Below, in pieces: positions 33,761-43,433 of a stretch of 64,000 nucleotides of DNA; the stretch's first letter is position 1; the number at the start of each line of letters is the position of its first letter. The stretch spans positions 33,234 to 97,233 of the forward strand of contig NZ_JACHGJ010000013.1 of NCBI RefSeq assembly GCF_014207565.1, in the 5' to 3' direction. Under the pieces are notes generated by a model. That model saw only the letters and a list, made by a program, of their open reading frames with translations, searched no databases and was not told the origin of the DNA. The position numbers and the translations under genes are program-made. This DNA is from Spirochaeta isovalerica. Its GTDB lineage: Bacteria; Spirochaetota; Spirochaetia; DSM-2461.

Positions 33761-34738
33761 ATGATCAGTGCCGTACTATTAGCAGGATACAACAATAAGC
33801 GAGCCGTAGAACAATATCGCCGTATAGTCGAAAGCGATTACGGAGAACGTTTTATCGAAAAAGGCTACAAACCTCTTCACGAATTTTCCGTTTCCATAAA
33901 TGGCGAAACAGTCAGCAAACCGCTGCTTCAATTTACGCTTGAAGTCCTGTTGGCTGACGACCAGATTAGCGATATCGTAATCGTCGGACACAAAGAAAGG
34001 ATCGAAGGCCGTTTGGACAAAGTTCTGGCCGGTGCCGGGAAACCTCTGCGGATTATTGACCAGAGAGATCCGATTCCCGTCGAAGCCGCCGAGGCTCTGA
34101 AAGTGAACCGGAAAGAAACGCCGCCCCAATCCGTAGGGGACAATGTGATCAAAGGTTACTGGGCCTCCCGTTCGGGATCGGAAAAGCAACCGGCGCTTTT
34201 CGCCGCATCGGACTCGCCTTTCACCTCTATGGATTTCATTAACAGGTTTCTGGCTAATTGCGCCTCCCTGTCCGGAGACCCGGCTATCGTTATGCCGGCC
34301 ATATACACAGACCCGGTTAAAGATAACCTGGGAAGAACGCCGCTTCTCCTGATAAACGATACGGAATACACCATTCCGGAAAAAAAAGACCGGTACGGCC
34401 GGAACGGCTTCCGCCTTTCTTCCATACTGTATGCCAATCCCTTCAGATTTGATGTCAACATGACAAATGTCATGTACAGCATGAGAAAAGCTCTGAATCC
34501 CAAAACCCAGATGAAAATCTTCCGCATTGGCAGGGAGGTGGGTTATCCGGGAATTTACAGCCGCTATTTTCTGAAAAAAACACTTTCCATCCGACAGTGC
34601 GAAGCTATCTGCACCGCCTTTTTTAAAGGCCCCTTTACCAGCCTTCCCATGCACGATATCAAATCCACCTACGATTTTGACGGCACGGAAAGGGAATATA
34701 TTGAAATCAGCCGTATGCTGGAACAACAAAAACCCTAA
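33761..34738 (+). CDS. Nucleotidyltransferase-like (GT-A fold) protein
   Basis: 325 residues. The start 'ISAVLLAGYNNK' resembles the nucleotide-binding loop of sugar-phosphate nucleotidyltransferases and MobA-like proteins, and 'SDIVIVGHKERIE', 'QPALFAASDSPFTSMDFINRFL' fits the central D-x-P element of that fold. The C-terminal half is not recognised. The substrate is unknown. A perfect TATAAT (33747-33752) lies 8 bases before ATG 33761 and 5 before an in-frame GTG at 33758, with no Shine-Dalgarno, so the mRNA is probably leaderless. The opposite strand is open over nearly the same span but lacks these signals. Confidence 0.62.
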   Translation: MISAVLLAGYNNKRAVEQYRRIVESDYGERFIEKGYKPLHEFSVSINGETVSKPLLQFTLEVLLADDQISDIVIVGHKERIEGRLDKVLAGAGKPLRIIDQRDPIPVEAAEALKVNRKETPPQSVGDNVIKGYWASRSGSEKQPALFAASDSPFTSMDFINRFLANCASLSGDPAIVMPAIYTDPVKDNLGRTPLLLINDTEYTIPEKKDRYGRNGFRLSSILYANPFRFDVNMTNVMYSMRKALNPKTQMKIFRIGREVGYPGIYSRYFLKKTLSIRQCEAICTAFFKGPFTSLPMHDIKSTYDFDGTEREYIEISRMLEQQKP

Positions 34739-34800
34739 TCTTCTATTGAACAACAGTCTCTCTTTCAATAGTATTTATTACAAATATAGGAGTAACGTAC

Positions 34801-36378
34801 ATGTCAATAAAATACGAAAATCTCGATACTCTGAAAGCTTTTAAAGAGCTTCGGGCTGTTGAGACTTCCGTCGATCTTAAAGAGGAGCTGACAAGAGAGA
34901 GAATTCTCCGGTACAGCGCTCCTGCAGGCGGCGGATTAACTTACAATTATGCCGCTAAAGCGGTCAATGATGAAATCGTCGGAATCCTTCAGAAACTGTC
35001 CGATGAACAGCAGCTTGTGGCCAAGTACAAAGAAGTCCTGAACGGAGAGTTTATCAACACCGGTGAAAACCGGAAAGTCCTTCATCACCTGACAAGAGGA
35101 CAGCTCGGCAGCGACGTGACTTTTGAAGACAAAAACCTGAGAGATTTTTACGTGGAACAGCAGAACAGAATCCGCGAATTCTCCTCTAAAGTCCACAAAG
35201 GTGAAATAAAAGGATCGACGGGAAAACAGCTGGATACAGTCGTTCAGATCGGTATCGGCGGTTCCGACCTCGGTCCCCGCGCCATGTACCTCGCTCTTGA
35301 AAATATCTACGATGTGGAAATGGAAGGCCATTTCATATCAAACGTTGACCCTGACGATGCCAACGCCGTTCTCGGAAGACTGAACTTCGAAACAACGCTT
35401 TTCGTACTCGTGTCAAAAAGCGGTACCACTCAGGAGACGCTGGCAAACCGGAATTTCGTTCTGGAAAAGACCAGACAGGCCCACATACACGGATTCAATC
35501 CCTCAAAGCATATGGTCGCCGTAACAAGCGAGACAAGCCCTCTCGCCGGTTCAGATGAATATCTCGATTCATTCTATATGGATGACTTCATCGGAGGCCG
35601 GTATTCATCGACAAGCGCCGTTGGCGGTGTCGTTCTTTCTCTCGCTTTCGGCAGCGAAGTGTTCGACCAGTTTCTCGCCGGAGCCAATGATGCCGATAGA
35701 GCGGCTCTGGAACTCGACCTGAGAAAAAATGCCGCTCTCATGGACGCCATGATCGGTGTCTACGAAAGAAATATTCTCGGATACGGGCAGACTGCGGTTC
35801 TCCCCTATTCCCAGGCTCTCAGCCGTTTTCCCGCCCATTTGCAACAGATGGATATGGAAAGCAACGGCAAGAGCGTCAACAGGCGGGGCGAACCATTGAA
35901 CTATCAGACCGGTCCCGTAATCTTCGGAGAGCCCGGTACGAACGGGCAGCACTCCTTTTATCAGCTTCTCCATCAGGGAACTGATATCGTGCCTCTCCAG
36001 TTTATCGGCTTCAAAGACTCTCAGATTCCCTTCGATCTCGATTATGAAGGTTCCACCAGCCAGCAGAAACTGAAAGCCAACCTGGTTGCCCAGATCGTCG
36101 CATTCGCCAAAGGGAAAGAGGATAAGAACAGCAATAAAAACTTTGCCGGCCAGAGACCGTCATCGCTCATTTACGGATTGCAGCTCACAGCACGCTCTCT
36201 GGGAGCTTTACTGGCTCACTTCGAGAACAAAGTTCTGTTTCAGGGATTTGTCTGGAACGTCAACTCATTCGACCAGGAAGGCGTTCAGCTCGGTAAGGTT
36301 CTGGCGAAACAGGTTCTTGCCGGCGGAGACGCGATGGATGAAGCTCTGAAAGCTTTTTCCGATTTATTGGAAATCTGA
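34801..36378 (+). CDS. pgi: Glucose-6-phosphate isomerase
   Basis: 525-residue cytoplasmic enzyme interconverting glucose 6-phosphate and fructose 6-phosphate. Recognised by 'VVQIGIGGSDLGPRAMYLAL', 'FISNVDPDDANAVL', 'LVSKSGTTQETLANR', 'GGRYSSTSAVGG' with the sugar-phosphate-binding SIS domain, the catalytic Glu in 'MESNGKS', 'GTNGQHSFYQLLHQG' (catalytic His) and the closing Lys region. Good AGGAG box before ATG 34801. A strong terminator follows. It belongs to glycolysis with the ADP-dependent kinase at 29242. Confidence 0.96.
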   Translation: MSIKYENLDTLKAFKELRAVETSVDLKEELTRERILRYSAPAGGGLTYNYAAKAVNDEIVGILQKLSDEQQLVAKYKEVLNGEFINTGENRKVLHHLTRGQLGSDVTFEDKNLRDFYVEQQNRIREFSSKVHKGEIKGSTGKQLDTVVQIGIGGSDLGPRAMYLALENIYDVEMEGHFISNVDPDDANAVLGRLNFETTLFVLVSKSGTTQETLANRNFVLEKTRQAHIHGFNPSKHMVAVTSETSPLAGSDEYLDSFYMDDFIGGRYSSTSAVGGVVLSLAFGSEVFDQFLAGANDADRAALELDLRKNAALMDAMIGVYERNILGYGQTAVLPYSQALSRFPAHLQQMDMESNGKSVNRRGEPLNYQTGPVIFGEPGTNGQHSFYQLLHQGTDIVPLQFIGFKDSQIPFDLDYEGSTSQQKLKANLVAQIVAFAKGKEDKNSNKNFAGQRPSSLIYGLQLTARSLGALLAHFENKVLFQGFVWNVNSFDQEGVQLGKVLAKQVLAGGDAMDEALKAFSDLLEI

Positions 36379-36398
36379 TTTCTCTCTTCTGGATATTG

Positions 36399-36434
36399 AA
36401 AAGCCCCCGGATAAATCATTCGGGGGCTTTTTTC
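36399..36434. terminator. Bidirectional terminator between pgi and the FecR-like gene
   Basis: Stem AAAAGCCCCCG (36399-36409) / CGGGGGCTTTT (36421-36431) with A residues before and T residues after. It can end transcription of pgi and of the convergent gene. Confidence 0.93.
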
Positions 36435-36435
36435 A

Positions 36436-37461
36436 TGAATTCTCTCCTTCCGGAACTTCACTGCCATCTGTATTTTTTTCAGGGGGAGGAACCCACCCGT
36501 CAGGAGGATCGGGAAGTGTCGAACTGTTAATCAGAAGTATGAGGCCGGAGATGAAAGATGCGGCTCCGACAGAGATCATCCCGATTCCCAGACTCTTTTC
36601 ATCCATAAGGCTGTAAGCCGCCGTCCCGCCGCCGGCCAGAAGAATTCCGGCGAGAGTCAAACCTCCTCCCGAACGCTCCAGACGCCTTTTCTCGCCGAAA
36701 ATCTTAGCTGTATAATAATCATCTTCCGCAGAGCCGTCCGATAGGGCGACGACCTGGGCATCTTCTTTCTCAATCATCTGATAGACAAATTTGTTTTCTT
36801 CCCAGAACCGGTCTATCTCCTGATCGATCTGGTAGACGACCAGAGGTTCGTCAGTTGTTCCGGTTGATGTGACCACCATCTGGTCCGTTTCAATGAGAAC
36901 CTCCTTAATCTCCCTGGTCTCCTTGTCCTCCTGCAGAACCTGTACAGCTCCTTCGAAGCAATAAACTGAAGTAATGGCCTCATTGGTTTCGTCTGCCGAG
37001 AAATTTTCCCCGAATGTCAGGTCATACCCGAAGTCCGTACCGCGCACACCGGCTGTCGTACCGGACCCCATCACTTCGAATTTGTCCTCATCGGTCAGTT
37101 TGTTTATCTTGGCCCTGATTCTCCCATAGGCGACACTGATCGTGCCTCCGCCGGAATTACCGATCCGTTCAAAAGCGAAAGTGGTGTTTTCAGCTATTTT
37201 TATCAGGCTGGCATTTGAGGTTACCTGTATTTCCAGAAAAGTGTCTTCCTCAGTCAGAATCGTGTCGCCCTTGTAAAGAAGCATACCTAGCACATCATCG
37301 TAGTCGACTTCATAAAATGAAGTCTCTCCATCACGGACCAGAGTGAAGCCATCTCCTTCTGCATAAACGATAACGGCTGATCCGCTTTGACCGTATAGGC
37401 TGGCGGTTGCGGCAAAAAGTAAAAACGCGAATATTAATTGTTTGAATTTCCCCTTTTTCAT
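36436..37461 (-). CDS. Secreted FecR-domain protein with C-terminal membrane segments
   Basis: About 341 residues; the stop codon is at 36433-36435. A signal peptide (MKKGKFKQLIFAFLLFAATASLYG) leads to a FecR-type beta domain at about residues 60-190 ('LYKGDTILTEEDTFLEIQVTSNASLIKIAENTTFAFE', 'SVAYGRIRAKINKL', 'GSGTTAGVRGTDF'). The C-terminus has two hydrophobic stretches (about 265-320) and a Pro/Gly-rich tail. ATG 37461 is chosen because it starts the signal peptide and lies 6 bases after a -10 (TACACT); the longer frame would begin inside the divergent murD start. FecR-domain secreted proteins are common in spirochaetes; function unknown. Confidence 0.75.
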
Positions 37462-37467
37462 ACTTAA

Positions 37468-37518
37468 AGTGTATCGCCGGAATCGCCTTCTTGCAAAGAA
37501 GGTTTGTTTTTTTATAAG
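37468..37518. promoter_or_regulatory. Divergent promoters of murD and the FecR-like gene sharing one -35
   Basis: The palindromic hexamer TTGCAA (37491-37496) is the -35 for both strands. Plus: 16-base spacer and TATAAG (37513-37518), 8 bases before murD ATG. Minus: 17-base spacer and TACACT (37468-37473), 6 bases before the FecR-like ATG. Both transcripts would be leaderless. Confidence 0.65.
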
Positions 37519-37526
37519 ATGAGTCA

Positions 37527-38906
37527 ATGACTATAACGAGAAATGCACTAAAAGACAGTAAAATCACCGTCATGGGACTGGGGCTTCATGGCGGAGGAAT
37601 TGCCACAGCCCGTTTTCTGGCCGAAGCGGGAGCCCGTGTAACAGTAACTGACCTGGGAAGCCCGGAGAAACTCGCCTCTTCAATTGAGCAGTTATCGGGC
37701 CTCGACATACAATACGTACTGGGGGAACACAGGGAGAAAGATTTTACCGAAGCCGATCTCGTTATTAAAAACCCCGCCGTACCTTCGGGATCGCCTTTTT
37801 TGAAAATGGCGAAACAGATTGAGACCGATATTTCCCTTTTCCTTCAGCTGACTGATAATCCGCTGATCGCCGTTACAGGCAGCAAAGGGAAATCCACAAC
37901 AGTTTCGGCGATCCATCACGTTATGAAAATGGCTGATCCGCGGACAAGGCTCGGGGGCAACATAACCGTATCGCCTCTCTCATTTATCAACGAACTGGGA
38001 AAAGACGATCTGGTCATTCTGGAACTCTCCTCCTGGCAGCTCCACGATCTCGGAGAGAGGGATCTGCTCAAACCCGATATAGCGCTTATTACCAACATCA
38101 TGTACGACCATCAGAATCGTTATTCGACTTTCCGCGATTACGTGAACGATAAAAAACTGATATACCGCAATCAGAAACCGGGACAGGTCTCCATCTTTGG
38201 AGAAGACAGCTGGGCTGAGGAATTCTGCAGCGAATCGCGGGGTGATGTTTATCGTTTTTTTCAGAACAAACCATCAGAACCCATTACAGGCCGTTGCGGC
38301 TGGCTCGAAGAAAACAGAGGCTTTTTTACAGAAAGCGGTTCTGAGATAATCGAGATCGTACCGGAGACTCTCTCTGTTCCGGGAGAACACTTCCGTCTCA
38401 ATATGCTTATTGCCGGTATGGTTCTCTATAAAGCGGGCTTGAAACCTGAGCTTATACGGGAGGGTTTGTCCGGATTTAAAGGCGTTCCTCACAGAATGGA
38501 ACATTTCGCCACAAAAGAAGGTATTGATTTTTACAATGATTCGGCGGCCACCATTCCCGAAGCCGTCGCTGCCGCTGTTGAAAGCTTTAAAAATCCCCCG
38601 GTACTCATTACCGGAGGCACGGATAAGGAACTGAAATTCGAAGTTCTGGGAGACGCTCTGAAGGGCGCGAAGGGGATTTTCCTCCTCGAAGGAAGCGGAA
38701 CAGACAAAATCATGCCCGTTCTCAGAAGAAATGGGATCAGCTGGAACGGTCCTTACAAGTCTCTGAAGGAAGCGCTGGAAGAAGCCTATAAGATCGCTTC
38801 CCGGGGAGATGCGATCATTCTCTCCCCGGGCTGTACGTCCTTCGGAATGTTTCTCAATGAATTTGACAGAGGAGACCGTTTCAGAGAACTGGTCGGCGAT
38901 CTTTAA
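37527..38906 (+). CDS. murD: UDP-N-acetylmuramoylalanine--D-glutamate ligase
   Basis: 459-residue cytoplasmic Mur ligase adding D-Glu to UDP-MurNAc-L-Ala. N-terminal Rossmann part 'VMGLGLHGGGIATARFLAEAGARVTVTD', ATP loop 'AVTGSKGKSTT' (near residue 118), 'LELSSWQL', 'NDSAATIPEA' and C-terminal 'LSPGCTSFGMF..FDRGDRF' identify MurD. No other mur gene is nearby. It lacks a Shine-Dalgarno and starts 8 bases after a -10. The 3' end overlaps the convergent PHP gene by 4 bases. Confidence 0.95.
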   Translation: MTITRNALKDSKITVMGLGLHGGGIATARFLAEAGARVTVTDLGSPEKLASSIEQLSGLDIQYVLGEHREKDFTEADLVIKNPAVPSGSPFLKMAKQIETDISLFLQLTDNPLIAVTGSKGKSTTVSAIHHVMKMADPRTRLGGNITVSPLSFINELGKDDLVILELSSWQLHDLGERDLLKPDIALITNIMYDHQNRYSTFRDYVNDKKLIYRNQKPGQVSIFGEDSWAEEFCSESRGDVYRFFQNKPSEPITGRCGWLEENRGFFTESGSEIIEIVPETLSVPGEHFRLNMLIAGMVLYKAGLKPELIREGLSGFKGVPHRMEHFATKEGIDFYNDSAATIPEAVAAAVESFKNPPVLITGGTDKELKFEVLGDALKGAKGIFLLEGSGTDKIMPVLRRNGISWNGPYKSLKEALEEAYKIASRGDAIILSPGCTSFGMFLNEFDRGDRFRELVGDL

Positions 38907-39751
38907 ATCTCAATGGGAAAAGACGTCCAACCGCTGCCCTGCAGGGTATGGAGCTCTTTGTATCCGCATTCGCTTATAATCTGCAGGGCTTCATTGAAGT
39001 AGAAATCAATATGTTCCGGCACATGAGAATCGGCGTTGAGCATAAGCGGAATCTTCCTGACCGAAGCTTCTCTGATAATCCAGGGCGAGGGATAAACCGA
39101 ATCGGTCGCTCCTCTTGAAATACCGCCGGTATTCACCTCTACGACAATATCTCTCTCTTTCAGATAATCCAGAGTGTTCAAAACCTGTTTCCGGTACCAA
39201 GGCTCATCTTCATTGAAATAACGGTTATCCCTGTTTCTCTTTTTTATCAGGTCGAGGTGTCCGAGAATATCAAAACCGCCTTTTTCCGCCATTTCACAGA
39301 TAAGTGAATAATATTTATCCGAAACTCTCTCCATTGAACCGCCGTATACATCTTCAATCAGTTCAATCAGATGAGCTTCCGGACCGTCTACGGCCAGAAA
39401 TTTATGGATCTCAAGTGATTTGATCATATGTACCGAGCCTATGGCATAATCGAGATTCAGTTTTAAAAACTTCTCTGACGAAGGGCCGCTCACCCCTTCA
39501 ATATAATCGATCTCGAGACCTTTCCAGATCTCCAGCTTTCCGGCGTACTCCGCCTTCAGCTCATCTATATGTTTCAGGTAGACAGGCAGATCGGCTTCGC
39601 TTATTGTCCATTCGGGCTCCGACGCAATAGGGGCATGGGAGGAGAAACCCAGAATGTCGAAATTTCTGGCAAGGGCTTCTTCGACAACATCTTCCGGCTT
39701 GCCGGAACCGTCACAGTAATCACAATGAGTATGGAAATTGCTTTGTATCAT
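38903..39751 (-). CDS. PHP-domain histidinol-phosphatase-like protein
   Basis: 282-residue metal-dependent phosphatase of the PHP/HisJ type. N-terminal metal motif 'NFHTHCDYCDGSG' (H-x-H), 'GFSSHAP', 'GLEIDYI', 'IGSVHMI', 'DILGHLDLIKK' and the late 'NADSHVPEHI' supply the expected His/Asp/Glu ligands in order. HisJ hydrolyses L-histidinol phosphate. There is no his gene around, so the family call is safer than the pathway. AAAGGA box upstream of ATG 39751. Confidence 0.87.
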   Translation of the reverse strand: MIQSNFHTHCDYCDGSGKPEDVVEEALARNFDILGFSSHAPIASEPEWTISEADLPVYLKHIDELKAEYAGKLEIWKGLEIDYIEGVSGPSSEKFLKLNLDYAIGSVHMIKSLEIHKFLAVDGPEAHLIELIEDVYGGSMERVSDKYYSLICEMAEKGGFDILGHLDLIKKRNRDNRYFNEDEPWYRKQVLNTLDYLKERDIVVEVNTGGISRGATDSVYPSPWIIREASVRKIPLMLNADSHVPEHIDFYFNEALQIISECGYKELHTLQGSGWTSFPIEI

Positions 39752-39874
39752 GTTGTAATTTTTCCTTTTTTTTCAGATTTTGTCATTCACGAAACAGGGA
39801 TTTTATGAAAATATAGTAATACTACAGAAACTTAACTAATACTTAAGATCAGCAGATGCTGAAGGAGAGAGAAT

Positions 39875-41710
39875 ATGCCGAATAAATTGAGAAGCGCTGA
39901 GACCAGGACGGGAAGAAGGATGGCTGGAGCCAGAAGTCTCTGGCGGGCCAATGGTATGAAAGAAAGCCAAATGGATAAGCCTGTCATCGCCATTGCCAAT
40001 TCGTTCACTCAGTTTGTTCCCGGCCACGTTCATCTCCACGAAACAGGTCAGATGGTCAAAAAGATCATTGAAGAGAGAGGCTGTTTCGCTGCCGAGTTCA
40101 ATACCATTGCCATCGATGACGGTATCGCCATGGGACACGACGGAATGCTCTATTCCCTACCCTCCCGTGAAATTATCGCTGATTCGGTTGAGTATATGTG
40201 CAACGCCCACAAAGCCGATGCCCTGGTATGTATCAGCAACTGCGATAAAATCACTCCTGGAATGCTTATAGCTACCATGAGACTCAATATTCCCACGATT
40301 TTCGTTTCCGGCGGACCGATGGAGGCCGGAGTCTCCGGATCGGAAAAATTTGACCTTGTAGATGCCATGGTCGCCGGCGCGGATTCGACTGTTAGCGATG
40401 AAAGAGTCGAGGAAGTGGAGAGAAACGCCTGCCCGACCTGCGGCTCCTGTTCGGGAATGTTTACAGCCAATTCCATGAACTGTCTTGTGGAAGCTCTGGG
40501 ACTGGGATTGCCCGGAAACGGAACGATTGTGGCGACCCACGGGAAGAGGCTTTCTCTTTTTGAAGAAGCGGGAGCCTTGATTGTCGACCTGGCTGAGCGG
40601 TATTACAGCGGCGGAGACGATTCGGTACTCCCCCGATCAATAGCGACGAAAAAAGCCTTTGAAAACGCGATGTCCCTCGATATAGCAATGGGAGGCTCGA
40701 CTAATACGGTACTCCATCTTCTGGCCGTTGCCAATGCTGCGGAAGTCGATTTTACCATGAACGATATTGACAGGCTTTCCCGGCAGATTCCCTGTATCTG
40801 TAAAGTGAGCCCCAATTCCCGCTATCACATTGAAGATGTGAATCGCGCAGGAGGCATTATCGCCATCCTGGCCGAGCTGGACAGAGCGGGACTGATAGAC
40901 ACTTCGGTCGGCCGTATCGATACACCCGACCTGGCCGCGGCCCTGAAAAAATATGATATTCTCAGCCCTGCGGCTGAAGGAGAAGCCGTGAAGAGATACT
41001 TCGCTGCTCCGGGCCGCGTCAGATCTCTGACCATGGGTTCGCAGGAAAAATACTATGATGAAGCCGATACTGACAGAGAAAAAGGATGCATCCGCAACGT
41101 TGAGCACTGTTATGATGTCGAAGGCGGGCTGGCAGTGCTTTTCGGAAATATGGCTGAAAAGGGCTGTATAGTCAAAACGGCCGGCGTCGATCCATCCATA
41201 TACAAATTCAAAGGTCCCGCCAAAGTGTATTATTCTCAGGACGCCGCCTGTGATGCCATACTTGACCGTAAAGTAAAATCGGGAGATGTCGTCATTATCC
41301 GCTATGAAGGTCCGAAAGGCGGGCCGGGAATGCAGGAGATGCTCTATCCCACCTCATATCTCAAATCAGTTCATCTCGGCAAGGAGTGTGCTCTTATCAC
41401 TGACGGACGCTTTTCCGGAGGCACGTCAGGGCTGTCCATCGGACATGTATCTCCCGAAGCGGCAGCCGGAGGCGCCATAGCTCTGATAAGGGAAGGGGAT
41501 ACAATCGAAATTGATATTCCCGAAAGAAAGATCAACATACTCATAGACGACAGCGAACTGGCGAGAAGACGGAAGGAGGAGGAAGCCAAAGGAAAGGACG
41601 CCTTCAAACCGGCTGGAAGAAACAGAAAAGTCTCTACGGCGCTTAAGGCTTATGCCCTTCTGGCAGCCTCAGCTGACCGGGGAGCAATGAGACAACTGCC
41701 GGAGGATTAA
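39875..41710 (+). CDS. ilvD: Dihydroxy-acid dehydratase
   Basis: 611-residue Fe-S dehydratase in isoleucine/valine synthesis. Cluster and active-site signatures are '[13 protein letters not shown]', '[19 protein letters not shown]', '[12 protein letters not shown]' and '[24 protein letters not shown]'. Length is normal for IlvD. AGGAGAGAG precedes ATG. It stands alone, with no leader peptide or T-box visible in the 123 bases upstream. Confidence 0.96.
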   Translation: MPNKLRSAETRTGRRMAGARSLWRANGMKESQMDKPVIAIANSFTQFVPGHVHLHETGQMVKKIIEERGCFAAEFNTIAIDDGIAMGHDGMLYSLPSREIIADSVEYMCNAHKADALVCISNCDKITPGMLIATMRLNIPTIFVSGGPMEAGVSGSEKFDLVDAMVAGADSTVSDERVEEVERNACPTCGSCSGMFTANSMNCLVEALGLGLPGNGTIVATHGKRLSLFEEAGALIVDLAERYYSGGDDSVLPRSIATKKAFENAMSLDIAMGGSTNTVLHLLAVANAAEVDFTMNDIDRLSRQIPCICKVSPNSRYHIEDVNRAGGIIAILAELDRAGLIDTSVGRIDTPDLAAALKKYDILSPAAEGEAVKRYFAAPGRVRSLTMGSQEKYYDEADTDREKGCIRNVEHCYDVEGGLAVLFGNMAEKGCIVKTAGVDPSIYKFKGPAKVYYSQDAACDAILDRKVKSGDVVIIRYEGPKGGPGMQEMLYPTSYLKSVHLGKECALITDGRFSGGTSGLSIGHVSPEAAAGGAIALIREGDTIEIDIPERKINILIDDSELARRRKEEEAKGKDAFKPAGRNRKVSTALKAYALLAASADRGAMRQLPED

Positions 41711-41753
41711 TTTTTTCCTTGTCTCACTGTCTCTTTGCCTCTAGAATTCAATT

Positions 41754-43367
41754 GTGAGCAATAAAGAAAACGATACTTTACATTTTCTCTCGGAAGATCC
41801 GGTTAAGGATAAGATACAGAAGTCTCCCTCCATGCCCTGGAAAATTATCGTGGCGGATGACGATGAGGAAGTGCATGCCGTAACCGCCCTGGCGCTAAGC
41901 AATTTTCAATTTAAAGGAAGAAACCTTGAAATTCTGAGCGCCTATTCCACGGCGGAAACAGAAAGACTCATAAAGGAGAATTCCGATACGGCTGTCATAC
42001 TCCTCGATGTTGTCATGGAGAGCCATGATTCCGGTCTCGAACTCGTCCGCTATATCAGGAATGAGGTTGAAAACGATCTGGTCAGAATTATTCTCAGGAC
42101 CGGTCAGCCGGGATATGCGCCGGAAATGGAAGTCATACTCAACTACGATATCAATGATTACAAAGAAAAGACTGAACTGACCTCGTCCAAGCTCGTAACG
42201 ACTCTCATCGCCTCTTTAAGGAATTTTGATGATCTTCAGCGAATAGAGCAGAACAGGCAGAGCCTCGAACTGGTAGCCGCCAGTTCGGTAGAAATGCACA
42301 GCCAGAAAGACAAGGATAAATTCGGGGAGTTTATGATTTCCAGCCTCGACAGTATCTTGAAAAAATTTGATCCTCAATGCCGTCCTTCTTTATTTCACGG
42401 TTATTTTACACAGGGAGGAGAGCAAGTAAGAATTCTGAACGGTTCAGGAAACTTCGGGACTCAACAGGAAGATCTGAAACCGGGCGATTTTCTAAATGAT
42501 GACCTCTTAGCAGAATTGAGTGAGCCGGGCGATGAAAACAGCATCTTCTACCGCGAAGGATCGGCCCTTCTCCATTTCCATTCAATCGGCGGGAATGAAA
42601 GAATAGTGTTCATAGAAGATGTACCGGTGCTTAATACAATCCAAAAAAGTATCCTTCTCACCTTTGCCAACCATATAACCACAGTTTTCAATAATATTGA
42701 GCTGATGGAAGAACAGCTGCAAAAGGAAAATGAGATCAGAAAATCTCTCGATGAAAAACTGATACTGGTAAAAGAGATACACCACAGGGTTAAGAACAAT
42801 CTGCAGATTATCTCCTCTCTCCTCCATATGCAATCCATAAACGTTGAGGACCCCAAACTTCTCGATGTTCTAAAGGAGAGTGAAAACAGGGTTCAGTCCA
42901 TGTCACTTGTTCATGAAAAGCTCTATCAATCCGATCTTATGGCCACTATTGATTTTAACGAATATATTACATCACTGGCGGAGAGACTGATTCACACCTA
43001 CAGTGTCAGCTCTGAAATCGGATTGAAAATCGAAACCGATCCGCTGATGCTTAGTATAAACACAGCCATTCCCTGCGGGCTTATCGTCAACGAAATACTG
43101 ACAAACTCCATAAAATACGCTTTTCCCGGCGACAGGCAGGGGACAATTTCCATCTTCATGAAAGTTGATGGCAATGTCATTTCACTGACTATCAGCGATG
43201 ACGGCGTGGGACTCCCCGAGGATTTTGATCCTTCAAAAACCAAATCACTCGGAACCAAACTTATAAGAGTTCTGAGCGACCAGATTGATGGGGATCTTCA
43301 GATAAACAGAGACAGGGGAACCTCCTACACTCTTAATTTCAGCGAATCGGCTCAAAGAGAATCGTGA
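41754..43367 (+). CDS. Hybrid two-component protein: receiver, DUF3369-like, HisKA_2/HATPase
   Basis: 537 residues with no membrane segment. Receiver domain at about 28-155 with 'IIVADDDEEVHAV' acidic pocket, phospho-accepting Asp85 ('VILLDVVMES') and Lys of 'KEKTEL'. A DUF3369-like sensor region spans about 165-320, then a helix, a HisKA_2 dimerisation motif 'EIHHRVKNNLQIISSLLHMQS' (His343/344) and an HATPase with 'NEILTNSIKYAFP' and 'DDGVGLP'. Start is GTG 41754, 6 bases after a good -10 TAGAAT (41742-41747; -35 TTGTCT, 41719-41724), no Shine-Dalgarno. It is an inverted hybrid that would take phosphate as well as autophosphorylate. Partner unknown. Confidence 0.85.
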   Translation: MSNKENDTLHFLSEDPVKDKIQKSPSMPWKIIVADDDEEVHAVTALALSNFQFKGRNLEILSAYSTAETERLIKENSDTAVILLDVVMESHDSGLELVRYIRNEVENDLVRIILRTGQPGYAPEMEVILNYDINDYKEKTELTSSKLVTTLIASLRNFDDLQRIEQNRQSLELVAASSVEMHSQKDKDKFGEFMISSLDSILKKFDPQCRPSLFHGYFTQGGEQVRILNGSGNFGTQQEDLKPGDFLNDDLLAELSEPGDENSIFYREGSALLHFHSIGGNERIVFIEDVPVLNTIQKSILLTFANHITTVFNNIELMEEQLQKENEIRKSLDEKLILVKEIHHRVKNNLQIISSLLHMQSINVEDPKLLDVLKESENRVQSMSLVHEKLYQSDLMATIDFNEYITSLAERLIHTYSVSSEIGLKIETDPLMLSINTAIPCGLIVNEILTNSIKYAFPGDRQGTISIFMKVDGNVISLTISDDGVGLPEDFDPSKTKSLGTKLIRVLSDQIDGDLQINRDRGTSYTLNFSESAQRES

Positions 43368-43433
43368 GAGCTTGAAGCATTTAAACTTTTTGACTATGAT
43401 TGACCGACATTTTATAGGGACAGGAGATCATTG

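Noticed and set aside
33779..34768. A 329-codon frame on the minus strand almost covering the nucleotidyltransferase-like gene
   Set aside because: The plus-strand gene has a TATAAT at the right place and a recognisable N-terminal motif; the minus frame looks like a shadow.
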